64,000 nt of DNA. It comes from Fragilariopsis cylindrus CCMP1102. Its lineage: Eukaryota; Bacillariophyta; Bacillariophyceae; Bacillariales; Bacillariaceae. The notes under the pieces are model-generated. The model had not been told where the DNA came from. It was given only the letters and a program-made list of their open reading frames with translations, and ran no database searches. Of the stretch, positions 11,812 to 23,791 are shown piece after piece. The stretch is taken from assembly GCA_900095095.1 (NCBI GenBank), contig FMBT01000330.1, positions 62,001-126,000 on the forward strand, written 5' to 3'. The position numbers were made by a program, and so were the translations under genes. Position 1 is the first letter of the stretch. The number at the start of each line of letters is the position of its first letter.

Positions 11812-13599
11812 ATGACGGATCCAACGATACCAGTTGGTGACAATGCTTCTCCGTACGTTAACATGTCGGATGGTGGTAATAACAGCAGTAGTCCTGGTGG
11901 TATTTTCATAGACAATAATCATGCTGCTGCTGCTACCGCTCATCAAGACAATGAAGATGATCTCTATTCGATGGCACCGTCTATTTCGGAGTCAGTTTTA
12001 ACAGCAGATGGTATACATGACACGACAGGATTCATTATTATTTGTTTTGTTATCCTAGTTGGTGATATGGCACGAGGTGTATTCTTTCCATCAATGTGGC
12101 CACTTGTGGAAGAACTTGGTGGATCAACTGTATCATTGGGATATTCTGTTGCATCATTTTCTTTTGGACGGATCCTTGTTAGTCCACTGTTCGGTGGATG
12201 GAGTGTCACATATGGATACTCTAAAACATTACTATTCAGTTGTTCTATCTTATGGATTGGAACATTGTTATATGCACAAGCTCAAAATGTTGGTTCTGTG
12301 TCATTTTTAATCTTTGCACAGATCATTATGGGAATCGGATCAGGTACACTAGGTGTAACAAGAGCATTCGTTGCAGAAGTTACAGCCCAACGCAGTCGGA
12401 CAACCTACATGGCATGGATAACTGCCGTCCAATATGCTGGTTTTACAGTAACACCTTTCATTGGTGCATTATTTAACAAAGTCCTTCAAGATACAGAATT
12501 TAAAGTTGGGTACGTACGTTTGTTCTTTTCCATTCATAGATAATACTCGTATATTATTCAAAAATGTACTATATATCTAACACATCAAACAATGTGATCC
12601 TCTCCCCATATTCTTTTTCCTGTCACCACCAATACTAATACTAATACTATGCGTTATGGGTTACAGCTTGTTCAGATTCAACATGTATACTGCTCCTGCC
12701 TACTTCATGAACATTGTTATCACAATCACAATTGTTATGATGCGACTTTTCTTTAAAGATCGGGTTCGGGTGCAAGCTCCTAAGAAGAATACAAAAAAAT
12801 CGAACAAACGCATATCTATCGACGATGCTGCCAATCAAATTACGTTTGTAGGTATGACTGTATACGATTGCTGCATCCTTGGTTGTATGTTGCTTAACGT
12901 GTCTACCAAAGGCAGTATTAGTTCTTTCGAAACACTTGGAGTATCGATTGCAGAATCCCACTTTGATATGTCGTCCTCACGGGCTGGAATTATTGTTGCT
13001 AGTTGTGGTACGGTTGGTGTGATGTCGTTGCTGTCCATGGGACGTTTATCGAGATTCCTTTCCGACATTCAAATGATATGTGGTGGTATGTTTATCATGT
13101 CATGCGGAGTTTTAAGTTTGGCATTTTTAGAACAAGATCGGGTTAATCCATCGTGGAAATTTTGCACAGCAATCTTTTTGATTTATGCCATTGGATATCC
13201 CATCGGTCACACAGCGGTTATCGGTCTCTTTTCAAAAAGTGAGTATAGTATGATATTATTATTGGTAGTATTATAGTCGTAGTTGGAATTGTTCCGCTCG
13301 ATATTTTATTCTTTCCAAGAGCTTGCCGTGCCTTATCCCATTTTCTCATCCCGTTTTCTCTCTTTTCTTTCCATTCTTCTCACTAATAAATAGTCGTCGG
13401 AAGGAGACCACAAGGAACCCTTTTGGGATGGTTTGCATCAGCAGGATCCCTAGCGAGGTTATGTTTTCCGATTATGTCTGGATATGTTGCTAGCTACTTT
13501 GGTATCTCCGCTCTATTTTACTTGTTAATCGGAGTGTTGTCTATATCAACCCTAATTACCTTGTACAATAGACAGACGCTGTTGTACCTTTCTCAATAG
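11812..13599 (+). CDS. Major facilitator superfamily transporter (MFSD8/SPX-MFS-like)
   Basis: Polytopic membrane carrier of 491 residues in three exons: 11812-12509, 12667-13238 and 13394-13599. Introns start GTACGT and GTGAGT and end ACAG and ATAG. Both joins preserve frame, giving FKVGLFRFNMYTAPAYF and LFSKIVGRRPQGTLLGW. A ~65-residue Ser/Asp-rich cytosolic N-terminus precedes the first helix (FIIICFVILVGDMARGV). The MFS loop motif appears as SFGRILVSPLFGGWSVTYG. The FNMYTAPAYF and GRRPQGTLLGWFASAGSLAR segments are typical of the CLN7/MFSD8 and plant SPX-MFS vacuolar or lysosomal branch, so an endomembrane location is plausible. The substrate cannot be read from sequence. No frame damage is seen. 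Confidence 0.88.
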
Positions 13600-13626
13600 A
13601 AGATTGGTACTAGCAGACTTCGCCTA

Positions 13627-13657
13627 ACACACACGCACACACACACACACACACAGA
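13627..13657. repeat. (CA)n microsatellite
   Basis: A run of CA dinucleotides just 3' of the MFS gene, probably in its 3' UTR. Confidence 0.9.
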
Positions 13658-14180
13658 TTTTGCCAATCAATGCCTAAGATTATATGTACACAACATGAAT
13701 AAATAGTTAGCAAGTATACGCACAAGCAATCAAAGCAAAAAAAGGCAACACATCTTCGATATAGCAAATAACAATGCGACTCGATACTACAAACAGTAGT
13801 AGTGTTGTAACTTTAGAAATGAAATGACGCAGTTAGTAATACTATTACCAGCATTTTTTCTAGCAGTCTCAGCATAACGCCAGTATATAGTGAGCGACGA
13901 TTATTGCGGTAACAGCATGCATGTGGTTCTTCAGAAATTACTACCAACAAGTTGTCTGTTCATCATCTCGTCTCGGCTGCTTTTTTTTCATCGCTTCCCG
14001 TCCGTTTCCACTATCGATGGATCTCTTTGCTTGCGCTTGCGCTTGCACTTGCACTTGCGACAGTCATCAAGTAAAATATGAACGCAAAATTTGACCCCAT
14101 GACTACTTTTCTTTCGTAACCAATACTAATACAATATTTTCATCTATAGTATATAAAGACGTGATGTATAAGTCTGAGTT

Positions 14181-14475
14181 TGTACATATAATGTTCGTTT
14201 TTGTTTATGTAAATATGCATTTGTTAGATGAATGAGCATTGGCTTGACCTCTTCTGCGTTTCGTTTTGTTACCTTAATCCGTACATATGTAATGTTCTTT
14301 TCTGTTGATGTAAATATGCATTTATTAGATGAATGAGCATTGGCTTGACCTCTTTTGCGTTTCGTTTTGTTACCTGAATCTGTACATGTAATGTTCGTCT
14401 CTGTTGATGTAAATATGCATTTGTTAGATGAATGAGCATTGGCTTGACCTCTTTTGCGTTTCGCTTTGTTACCTT
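14181..14475. repeat. Three tandem ~100-bp repeats
   Basis: Three head-to-tail copies begin near 14181, 14280 and 14381. Each contains TGTACAT, ATGTAAATATGCATTT, TTAGATGAATGAGCATTG and CTTGACCTCTT, then TGCGTTTCG. Copies differ at a few positions, so the expansion is recent but not brand new. It lies downstream of the WSC-protein gene. Confidence 0.9.
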
Positions 14476-14633
14476 AAATGTGAGGATAAATTCCAATGTC
14501 GTTAAGTTTAAGCTTTGTGTGTTATAGTCTATGTTGAATATACCGTATAACTATAGCTCTTCAAATCTGTTCCTATAAATAATTCCTTCTTTCGTTTTGA
14601 TGGTTTACAATCCCCTAGCCAATGCCATGCTGT

Positions 14634-15890
14634 TTAGTTCAATGTTCTTGTTCGTAATGACGGCGACGATGATAAAGAGGATGGTAGTTTCAACTTTCGT
14701 TGTTGAGTTACGTCCATACATTCTGAAACGCAATTGATTTCCAATGAATAGCAGACGATGGGGGTGTCCGGTATAAGCTCCGGATGACAACATTTTGGAA
14801 TGGTAGCCTTATCGTCCTCCGAAAGGACGTCATGACTAAGCTCATCCACAACACAAATTTCGAGGTAGGCCTTAGGAGACATTATATTGCACGTAATGGT
14901 GACGGTATCATAAAGACCCTCCTCGACATTGTCTGTTTCGAAACAATTTCGATCAAACAGAGAATCTTTGTAGGAGGCATAAATTTGATCGATTGCCGTG
15001 GTCGACGTCCACGCTTGATTCAGCTTGACTGTAACAGTTTTGGTATCTTGGCTAACTATCTCGACAGCTTTGTCGACAGGGAATTGCGTAGATCCAATCT
15101 TGCGTAAGAGAGTAACATCTTCTGGACATGGTGCGATTCCTGTGGGTGCTCCGGTCGAGGTAGCTTCGGATGGAATTTCAGTAGCAGGATCAATAGGCTC
15201 CTCACATAACGAAACACACGGCAAAGTCAAATAATGTCCGACGTAATCCATATTGGTTGCCGAACAAGACTCGCATCCTTCGACATCAAAGCCATCTAAA
15301 TATCCAGCAAAAAAATAAACACCAATATCAGTGAACCCATGTAAGCAGTTGGCAGTATATTCTTGAGTAAAACCAAATTTGACAAGACCACCATCGGATG
15401 GTGCATTCATATTACAAAATTCTTCTCCATCGTCTCCACCATCATAGTGAACGGCGATCATAGGTGTACCTTCCTTGAACCAGATTTGACTCACGGTAAA
15501 TGTAATGGAATCACTTCCTTGAGAGGTGATTTGAATTGCATCCTCAGCATAAGGATATTCATCAACATTACCAATCGTCTCTTTCCAAATTGGTTCTGGT
15601 GGAATTTCGACGCAATCACCTTCTGTATGAAAGTCAGAGTGATGATGTGTTGAAGAATCAGAATTGAATTCAGAGTGATGATGTGTAGAGGATTCAGAAT
15701 TGAATTCAGAGTGTTGAGATGTTGAAACACTGGATGGTGCATGCGTGGATCCTTCTATGCCTGTGTCACCAACCGGGTTTACCTCGTAAATCGAACCCCT
15801 GGAAATTAAATGTGATAAAAATGGAATTAGAAAGAGAAAAGTTCAAAGCGAACACACACAGGCACGCACACAATATGCGTGTGTGTATGT

Positions 15891-15921
<31 letters not shown>

Positions 15922-16503
15922 CTTACATGTCGGCACCACCCAAGGACATACCCATCATCATAGCTGGTCCGGTACAATGCTTATCACCATCATTTCCCAC
16001 CCTTTCCTTGCAGTTGGCGTCTTCCATAGGTCCTATACTTTCGGATGTGGTGTAGCATTGGCAATGGACATCGTTGGTCATAGGGCACTCAAATCCAAAA
16101 TATGAATAACCTTCATCTCTGCACGCGTTGTGGCATATATCAGGGTTAAACTGATCACCATCATACTCAGTATTAGGTGGCCTAAAAGCATAACCGGCTA
16201 ACATATAATGAAAATAAAAAATAGAATGAGTAAAACGAAACGATAATGACAGTACGAAAACGATACGGTTTGGACTTTGGAACAAAAAAAACGAGACGAT
16301 AATATTAGTATTGGATACTTACTATTGTAATACGAGGTGCATCCGTGTTGTACATACTTGCTTACCAGACCTCTCGCACTGCTATTTCGTAGCGGAGTCT
16401 TCTTTTCTATTGCAGCAGCAGTGGTTGTCGTGCCGACAAAGATTATAGTAGTTACGAAAACAACAACAGCTGTTGTGTAACGCATCATCGTCATCGCCAT
16501 CAT
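14634..16503 (-). CDS. Secreted WSC-like cysteine-rich protein
   Basis: 538 residues in three exons: 16323-16503, 15927-16197 and 14634-15798, all with GT-AG borders (donors GTAAGT twice). The N-terminus (MMAMTMMRYTTAVVVFV, then TTTAAA) is a signal peptide. Exon 2 encodes a WSC-type carbohydrate-binding module with the spacing C-x3-C-R-D-E-G-Y-S-Y-F-G-F-E-C and H-C-Q-C-Y. Exon 3 begins with a Ser/His repeat (EFNSxSSTHHHS twice), then a larger Cys-containing extracellular domain of unknown family (WFKEGTPMIAVHYDGG, VGHYLTLPC) and ends near RKLKLPSS with no GPI or membrane anchor. A secreted wall or matrix glycan-binding role is inferred. All joins are in frame with no damage. Confidence 0.82.
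15859..15921. repeat. CA/GT then (GA)n microsatellite in intron
   Basis: ACACACAGGCACGCACACAA followed by GTGTGTATGTGAGAGA and a GA run. It lies in the second intron of the WSC gene, next to its donor site. Confidence 0.85.
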
Positions 16504-16929
16504 AAACTTTGTTTTGCCTGTTGTTAGTTCTTAGCTGTTATTTGTTATCCCCGTCGAAGAGTGAATAGTTTTATGATGTGAGATATGAGAATGCACTTGT
16601 CAACGATGGTCTGTACTAGTAACATTTTTTTCCGCAAATGTGTATCTTATACCTGTACTTGTGGCGTGTTTGTTTAACGATGCACAGCCATACAAAACAC
16701 GGACAAATAAATTGTTTTGGGAGGCATAGTATATTAATAATGTCAATAATTTCCTGTGGAATAAGCCTATGGACATTTAATAGTCTTGCGTACTAAGCCT
16801 ATTAACATTTAATAGATTTATTAGCAATAATTGTTGTAACTGGAAGATGTGTCTTTTAAAAATCCGAAGGGAAGCTAAGATAAGAAAGGATAATATTTAA
16901 TATGGTCGGATTCGTAGGACGATTCAAAT
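16504..16929. other. Upstream flank of WSC gene
   Basis: AT-rich spacer. A short duplicated motif, TAAGCCTAT-GGACATTTAATAG and TAAGCCTAT-TAACATTTAATAG, occurs near 16763-16815. No gene is seen. Confidence 0.45.
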
Positions 16930-18400
16930 GTGCATTGCTGTAGGGGAGGAGACACAGAAGACTCTTTGCAAAAAGTTATAAGTAAAATAATGGATCAAGA
17001 TGTACAATTATGGCATGACTTATTATGGTGCTCCTGGGGGAAATTGGAATTGTCTAAATGCGGATATCATGTGATTCATTATGACTTTGATGCTAACGGC
17101 AGAGAGACTATCATGTTAAATAATGAGCACAGAGAAGAGATACCAATAATGCAAAGCTAGGATATTACAAGTCTCCAAAAGGGACCTGTGTTACAAACTC
17201 CGGACACGTGAAGAAAGTAGCAGTGGAAAGAGTTGACGCGATAGTAAAATGCGGAGGAACAAGAGCAGAGACACGGATGTTAGTACAATCAGTATGGTAA
17301 CCGGCAATTGAATACACCTCGCTCAGTCTTTCTTATCAGGAAAACTGCTCAATTCAATCAAAACAGCTAGCATGCCAAAACTATATGCAGCTTGTTGTTG
17401 TAACTGCAACACATCAAGTGTCAGTTCTAGCAGGACCAGCAGAGCTATTGGGAGGTGAATTCACACTACTGAAAGTAATAGCTGGAACAGGATGTGTCCT
17501 TAAATTCCCTAAAAATTGCAGAACACCTACTGCCTACTGAGGGTATAGGAAAAGCTTTAGAAATTGTACTTGCATGGACAACATACCAAGGAGGAATAAC
17601 AATACCAATACTAGAACAAACCGGCATAAATATCAAAAACATCGATGGAAGTGTAATACCAGCAATGATAAAAGTACCTACACAAGATAGGTGGTTCCAT
17701 CAAATTGCATGAAGCAATAATACGACCAAAACATTGGCATAACAATGGGAAAATTATGGAAAGAGCAATAAGCATGAACCTCACAAAGATTCAATGAAAA
17801 AGTATCAATAGTGTCAGGATGTATTTCTTAGGTATAAACTATCTATCTGAGCAAAACATGCAGCATCAAAGGCTATGTACTTGTACCTGGAATAGAAAAT
17901 AACATCCACAACAAAGAATAATACCATAATACACATCTACAAAAGCCAAAACAAAACAAGGCACTCAAAGCTGTGAACCTTTGGAAAAGAGTTATACAAT
18001 TGTTTACAACAGGCAGTAAGGAACTGAAAAAGCATCTAGGATAATGGACACAAAAACACAGTAATTCAGGAACATGGGAATCTTACAGAATAGCAGATAG
18101 CAACCATGTATACAATCTATGCACCGGCAAAAATAACAACAAACACTGGGAGAAATGCACACTCCATGGAACAAAACTGCGACTACAAGAAGACAATATT
18201 GATGTAGGAGATTCCAAATCTGAGGATGGCACTCCAATTCAAATCAGAACCTTTTCAAATAATGGAAGACTGTATGGAGATATGACAGCAGTGATAGTAG
18301 ACGTGCACTTCTACACTACTGATAATGGACAACCAAATCTGTACAAAGTGCTAGCAGATCATGACAAATACGACGGCATGAGCTTGGCTATACCCTAGCC
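16930..18400 (+). pseudogene. Decayed retrotransposon reverse-transcriptase/RNase H-like remnant
   Basis: The plus strand carries collinear pieces of a polyprotein of the kind common in diatom retroelements: LWHDLLWCSWGKLELSKCGY then HVIHYDFDANG (16990-17100), GHYKSP/GTCVTNSGHVKK-like text, ARAETRML, FPKNCRTPT, EIVLAWTTYQGGITIPILEQ (17545-17625), and a C-terminal VHFYTTDNGQPNLYKVLAD piece ending MSLAIP near 18398. The pieces are interrupted by stops and shifts throughout, far denser than in the neighbouring genes, so this is genuine decay. The region is slightly richer in GC than its flanks. No LTRs, terminal inverted repeats or target-site duplication could be recognised by eye, so the class (copia-like or non-LTR) is open. 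Confidence 0.6.
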
Positions 18401-18419
18401 ACACCTGATGGAAAAAGAA

Positions 18420-19321
18420 TAGTAGGTAGGATCAAAAGGCCCATGTAATGGCAGATGCAACTCACTATGAGCAGAAGCAGTAGGGATATTACCAGTAACA
18501 ATGTTCCTCTCCATACTATGCCAGTATTTGAACGTACCGGTACTCAATGTATAATATGCATATCTGACAACGCCAAACACCTCGAAGTAATATGCGCACT
18601 GTAGTAGTAGTAAGATAGATCTGGTACGCATCTTGTGGAAGCAAATTTTTGTGTATCATCATGCATTGTATAGAAGGAAAGAAGTGACAACTTCCAAAGC
18701 ACAGATAGGATAGGTGCTTCTGCATTTTATTGTTAATCACCTGAAAATATTAGATGAGATGTTGATCATCGTTCATTGATATATGATACTACTAACTATA
18801 ATGAAAAATGATTTGATTTGATTTGTTCCTTCTAAATTTTGAAATTATGGTACTATAGCTAGCTTAGTCTGGATAAAGTAAGATGTACAACTAAGTAAGT
18901 ATCCTTGTACCACAAAACCAAGTGGATGAACATCATAACATCTATGAGGTCCCATCGTAACTATAAGCAGACAAGGGTACCTTACGATACATACGTGCAT
19001 ATCATACCTCGCTGCCACGTGGAAACGACATTCTTTAATGAGGATGCTAATGCTGTCGTGAAGAAAGAAAGCAAAAAGCGAGTGTGATTGGTTCATTCGT
19101 CACACATCATTCGATGGATTGATGATATTCATTGTTATCGTGATCAGCCACACGATTTTGAAAAATTCACCATCTCCGCGATAACAACTAACTGTTTCCG
19201 ATAACAACGACAAGATATCCAGAAGATTTCTACTAGTACTAGTAGTAGACAATCCAGACGAACAGTTATTCCCAATCGAGGAGTAGGAGACGATAGCAAA
19301 CAGCATAGAACGACAACAACA
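18420..19321. other. Intergenic region upstream of the metalloprotease gene
   Basis: No convincing gene. Short open frames near 18400-18740 and 18845-19096 lack homology signals. The last ~150 bp before 19322 is likely promoter or 5' UTR. Confidence 0.45.
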
Positions 19322-22222
19322 ATGGGTTTACGCACGTCGTCGTCGTCGTCGTCGTCGTCAGCGTCATCGTTGAAGATGGTTGTGATTGCTATTTTAGCGT
19401 TTGTTTGGTGTGTTACAGAGGATTCTGGGATGATTCTTGTTACAGAATCATTTCAGACAAGAACTTCGATTACTACTTCGACCACAACAAAAACAACGAC
19501 CACTAATAAGGATCATTTTTTAATGCCAGAACGAAGGGTAGTACAACTAGATCGATCACAACATGATCCACTCTATTTATTCGGAAGGAATAAGGAGGGG
19601 ACAACAACAACAACAACAACAACGAAAATGGCAACGAGAATACTACGGAAAAGAAGAAGAAGAAGTCCTTGCCATCGATTCCATTTTTCGGTCGGTTAAA
19701 GAACCTAACGTCGAAAAACGTGGAGAAAGAAGATGCACCGGTTTCAAATCCACCAGCGACGGTAACAGCTACAGCTACCGCCACAGAAGATGAACCGGTT
19801 TCAAAACCACCAGCGACAGTAACAGCTACAGCTACTCCACCCAAAGACAATAACAATAATAATAACAATAACGTTATTAAGACAGAGAAGAAGGAACCAC
19901 CATCACCTAAGGATTATCTTGCTATGGCGGAACGGGCACGATTGGAAGCGGAAAAATTAGACGCTGAATTGACATTGTCAAAAATCGAGAAACTCGAAAA
20001 GAAATTGTTGAAGTCGAAAGTAGTACAAGATGTAAAATCGAATTCTGCTGCTGACAACAAAATTACTGTGGATGATTTACAGTATCAATTAGATGCATTA
20101 CAAGCGAAACTACGGGGTGAACCAGCTCCGATCAAGACCGTTACTACTTCAAGTACTGCTACACCAACAACAACAACACAAGCAAGTTCATCATCTTCAA
20201 AAAATAAATTCATCAATGTAGATATTGATGACACGAAGGTGATCGAGGTTGCTACTCAACTTGCAGCACTTGACGATGGTGATTATAACATACAAACAGA
20301 AAAGGATCTTGAAAAAATTCCGAACTTTTTACTAAAAATATTAGCAGCATTTGTTGGGATGGATGCTGTTGGGATCGATAAGAAGGAATTTTTAAAACGT
20401 TGGAATATGACCAGGAATCTTGATTATAGCTTCTTTACAAATAAAACGGAACCATTATTTACACCAATGGACATCGATAGGAAAAAGTGTGAAATACTCG
20501 ATAGTGGTAATACCACGGATTTATATTTCACTAATGATAATATGATCGTCGTGACGAAAACGATGTTAAAAAAGGCGGATGGGAACGCTACCCAACTGGC
20601 ATTGTATGCATTAGAATGTGATTATTATTTAGAAATGGGTGGAAATATTCTAACGAGTGTCCCCATTGAAGAAATAACACCCGACTTTATGAAGAATTTG
20701 TTTGTAAATGAATCCTATTTTGGGTCGATGTATCCGAAATGTGTAACGTCACGAGGAGAAAATGCGGGCGACGATTATGTATCAGAAGAACCAACGTCGG
20801 CACAAATTGATGTATTAACGAAAACAATTTTACCTGCTATAAAATTTTCGTCATCTGCAAAACCATCGAAGGTACCCGGCGGGTGGGCGATATCTGGAAA
20901 TCATAAATTCGATAATGGGGATGAATTACTTGATGCGATCGATAAAGAGATATCTAAAACGAGACCGAATCTGATGGACCAAATTACGGTACTGTACACA
21001 CCAAGTTACGGACCCATGACTAATTCTTCAATTGGTGGTGAAAGTTTAGACTCGTTATCGATTGGTAATATGCTAGAAGAAGAAACACTTGAATTGTTTG
21101 CAGGATCGGAACCGATTTTATACATCACTGGTCCAAACATAGTACGTAAATCGAATCGACTCGGGTTGACGTTAACGAGTATTGCGGGAATAGCAACTTC
21201 GTGGTATTTGAGTGTGTACCCATTTTTACTGAACGATCAAATTGCAAGCAGAGTCGATGCTGATATGAAATTAGTCGAAGCGAATTTACAGCCCGATTTG
21301 TCATATTTAACACAATATTCCATTCCAGTATTCTTAACTTTTATTGGGCTGCAGTTAATTCACGAGGCTGCCCATCAATTGGTTGCAATTTCTAAGGGTG
21401 TTAAGTTATCCGTTCCGGTGTTCGTCCCATCCTTCATTACGGGCATAACGAGCTCTGTAACGACATTCAAAACCTTACCAAAAAACAAAAATGATATGTT
21501 TGATATTTCAGCTGCTGGACCACTAGCTGGTATCGTTGCAAGTTGTATCGCACTTGTTATCGGCGCAAAATTAACCTTGATTAGTGATCCTTCTACGCTA
21601 CCCGCATTACCGTTAGATATTCTCCGTCAAAGCACGTTAGGTGGAGCGATCATTGATAACATTATTTCAGGATCGTTGTTTATTCCGGAAGGTGCCCCCT
21701 CCACAGGAATTAATATTCCATTGCACCCAGTCGCAATTGCTGGATACACCAGTCTTCTTGTGAATGCATTGGCTTTGTTACCAATCGGAAGTAAGATACT
21801 TAAGCTTGATTGTTCTGTTCTGATCTGATCTGCTATGTTTTCCAGTTTGATTGATGCATGAATGAACTTTTAATTACTATCGTACAATATGTATGTTTTG
21901 CATTATACTTACTAGTATTTATTCCCGTCGTTTCTTTCTTTTTCTTCCTTTATCAGCTACGGATGGTGGAAGGCTCACATTGGCACTGTTCGATCGCGCC
22001 GAGAAGATGTCTATCGGAACATTGACGCTTGCGGTCCTACTTTATTCTGGTTTGTTTGGATCTGATATGTTTCTGTTTTATTTCTCCTTCTGTCTTGCCT
22101 TTCAAACTGGAAATGAAGTACCGGCAAGAAACGAAATGGATTCCGTGGACTTTTCTCGTGTGATTGTCGCCATCATTTGTTACGGGTTGGCCATTTTAAC
22201 TCTCGTCCCAGTTCAATCATAA
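19322..22222 (+). CDS. Plastid site-2 protease family zinc metalloprotease (EGY-like)
   Basis: Intramembrane M50 metalloprotease resembling plant EGY proteins of the thylakoid membrane. Exon 1 starts at the ATG at 19322. A hydrophobic leader (MVVIAILAFVWC) followed by VTES-FQTRT fits a stramenopile signal-plus-transit presequence. A Lys/Asn/Thr-rich stretch and a coiled region with LEKLDAELTLSKIEKL-like text come next, then the catalytic membrane domain with HEAAHQLVAISKG (HExxH), the GITSSVTTFKTLPKNKND loop and AAGPLAGIVAS. The intron 21791-21956 (GTAAGA...CAG) splits the second metal motif, joining LLPIGT to TDGGRLTLALFDR. The Asp-Gly of the usual NPDG motif is kept but Asn-Pro is not. One frame change at the G run 19597-19600 separates the leader from the rest. 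An extra G would fix it. Confidence 0.87.
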
Positions 22223-22513
22223 CCGATTTAATCTGATAACGCCAGTGAATAACTTATAATATTTGTACTTCCACTAGTGAAACATAATGGTGATAAGTAA
22301 CAACAACAAAAGCTACGATCGTTAAGCTACAAAAGCAAATCCATGAAAAGAGCTAAATTCTACACGTATATAGATATATCTAAAAAGTAGTAGGTAATGG
22401 ATAATAGATGATATAATAATTGGATATAAGATAAAAGTTTTCCTTATCTTACAATATGTTATGGAAGGATATTAATGCTACACATCGAATATATTATTAT
22501 TATTATTGTTATT
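22223..22513. other. Convergent 3' flank
   Basis: AT-rich spacer shared by the 3' ends of the metalloprotease and the CmcJ-like gene. No feature seen. Confidence 0.4.
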
Positions 22514-23791
22514 TTACTCATGATCCCAGATTACAACACATCGTGTTTCAACACTTTCCCTGTCATCGTCAGGGCGGGCAGTCATATCAAGTAATGAACA
22601 ATGCAAGGTCATAGTTGCTAGATCTGTATCTTCATTCGAACCCCTTGCTAAGCCAGCTGTATTGTCCCACTGTTTGATCAGCATAGCCTCATTAAAAGTC
22701 ATCGATGGAAAGTAATACCATCGATGCTTCTCATTGTGAGCACAAAAGTATGTTTCACCAATCCTATCAGCGTAATGTATTTGCCTCAATCTCATTTCAT
22801 TGAAAGTTGATGTCATCGCATCGACACAAGCCAATGGGTACTGTCGGATAGGTTCATCTTTACGTATATTCCGCCATACATTAATAAAGGCATATCGTCG
22901 ACGTGGTTTCTCTTCGTCTAATGTCGCATCCATTACTTGCAACGGATCAAGAAGTGTGGCATTGCTACCTCCTAAGCGACCACGCAATACATCGTTTACC
23001 TTCGGAGGTAACGATAAATCCTTCAACCTCTGTGGAGCAGAAACTCGAGTGTAATCACCATGTACAACAGCAACTGGTATTTGCACGACACCACCTGTAC
23101 TATTCTTAATAGTCTTTTCATTACTTTTGTTGGAACTACGCACATTATGGTCGAAAGCAAACACTTGAAATGACGTATTATTAGAATGATACTCATCATC
23201 TTTCAGAAGAGTTTCCGTGATTAAATCTTCGCATGATTTGTAATACCGACGAACAACGTCATCTTGATTGAAGAAGTCGATGTCATCATTGTCAGTGTCA
23301 TTATCATTACTTTTTTTTGAGATCTTTGAAATATCATGATGGACCAATTCAAATCCATTTTTATTCAGAACAAATCCCTTTCCACGGGCATTATGTATTC
23401 GACATTCTACTGTATCCCAATTAGCACCTTCCAGGGTCGAATCGGTACCTTCTAAATTCCTTCGACTGCTAATAAGTGTTGTGTCAGGCGTGACGTAATT
23501 CATTTTTGCAGGGATTGATCGTATAATTGTTTTTTTGCCATTTATATTATCATTTTTATTATTACTGGAAGAATAATCATCATCATCTTCTGTTTCTACC
23601 AATGATGATTCTGATGGAGATTCCATTACTGGCCATGCTCCGTTCATTTTAGTCGAAAAATAATACTTGAATGCTGATGTTTTGTTACAGATTGGACGAC
23701 CACCACCAATACCAAACACATCACTGCCTACACGGCAATAACGTCCAGTCGACATCATCGTCGTAGTAGCATTAAAAACTGACCGCATCAT
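22514..23791 (-). CDS. CmcJ/NvfI-type oxidoreductase (hydroxylase/desaturase family)
   Basis: Intact 425-residue single-exon gene. The family, named from the cephamycin 7-alpha-methoxylase partner CmcJ and fungal NvfI/AsaB, comprises metal-dependent oxygenase-like enzymes of secondary metabolism. Diagnostic blocks are in order: NWDTVECRIHNARGKGF, GFELVHHDIS, VFAFDHNVR, VVHGDYTRVSAPQRL, YAFINVWRNI, YPLACVDAMT, NEKHRWYYFPSMTFNEAML, LHCSLLDMTA and SVETRCVVIW. The VHxDYT and NVWRxI blocks carry the presumed metal or cofactor ligands. The first ~45 residues (MMRSVFNATT, rich in Arg/Ser, few acids) could be a mitochondrial presequence, and an acidic Asn/Asp insert follows. The substrate is unknown. 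It is divergent from the 2OG oxygenase gene. Confidence 0.85.
   Translation of the reverse strand: MMRSVFNATTTMMSTGRYCRVGSDVFGIGGGRPICNKTSAFKYYFSTKMNGAWPVMESPSESSLVETEDDDDYSSSNNKNDNINGKKTIIRSIPAKMNYVTPDTTLISSRRNLEGTDSTLEGANWDTVECRIHNARGKGFVLNKNGFELVHHDISKISKKSNDNDTDNDDIDFFNQDDVVRRYYKSCEDLITETLLKDDEYHSNNTSFQVFAFDHNVRSSNKSNEKTIKNSTGGVVQIPVAVVHGDYTRVSAPQRLKDLSLPPKVNDVLRGRLGGSNATLLDPLQVMDATLDEEKPRRRYAFINVWRNIRKDEPIRQYPLACVDAMTSTFNEMRLRQIHYADRIGETYFCAHNEKHRWYYFPSMTFNEAMLIKQWDNTAGLARGSNEDTDLATMTLHCSLLDMTARPDDDRESVETRCVVIWDHE

Larger units (their letters stand above)
13600..14633. other. Intergenic region between MFS and WSC genes
   Basis: No gene is supported. It holds the CA repeat, a short array of GCTTGC/ACTTGC hexamers near 14030-14062, and the ~100-bp tandem repeats listed separately. 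Confidence 0.5.

Noticed and set aside
14181-14475. CRISPR-like array
   Set aside because: The ~100-bp units are directly tandem with no unique spacers, in eukaryotic DNA with no cas genes.
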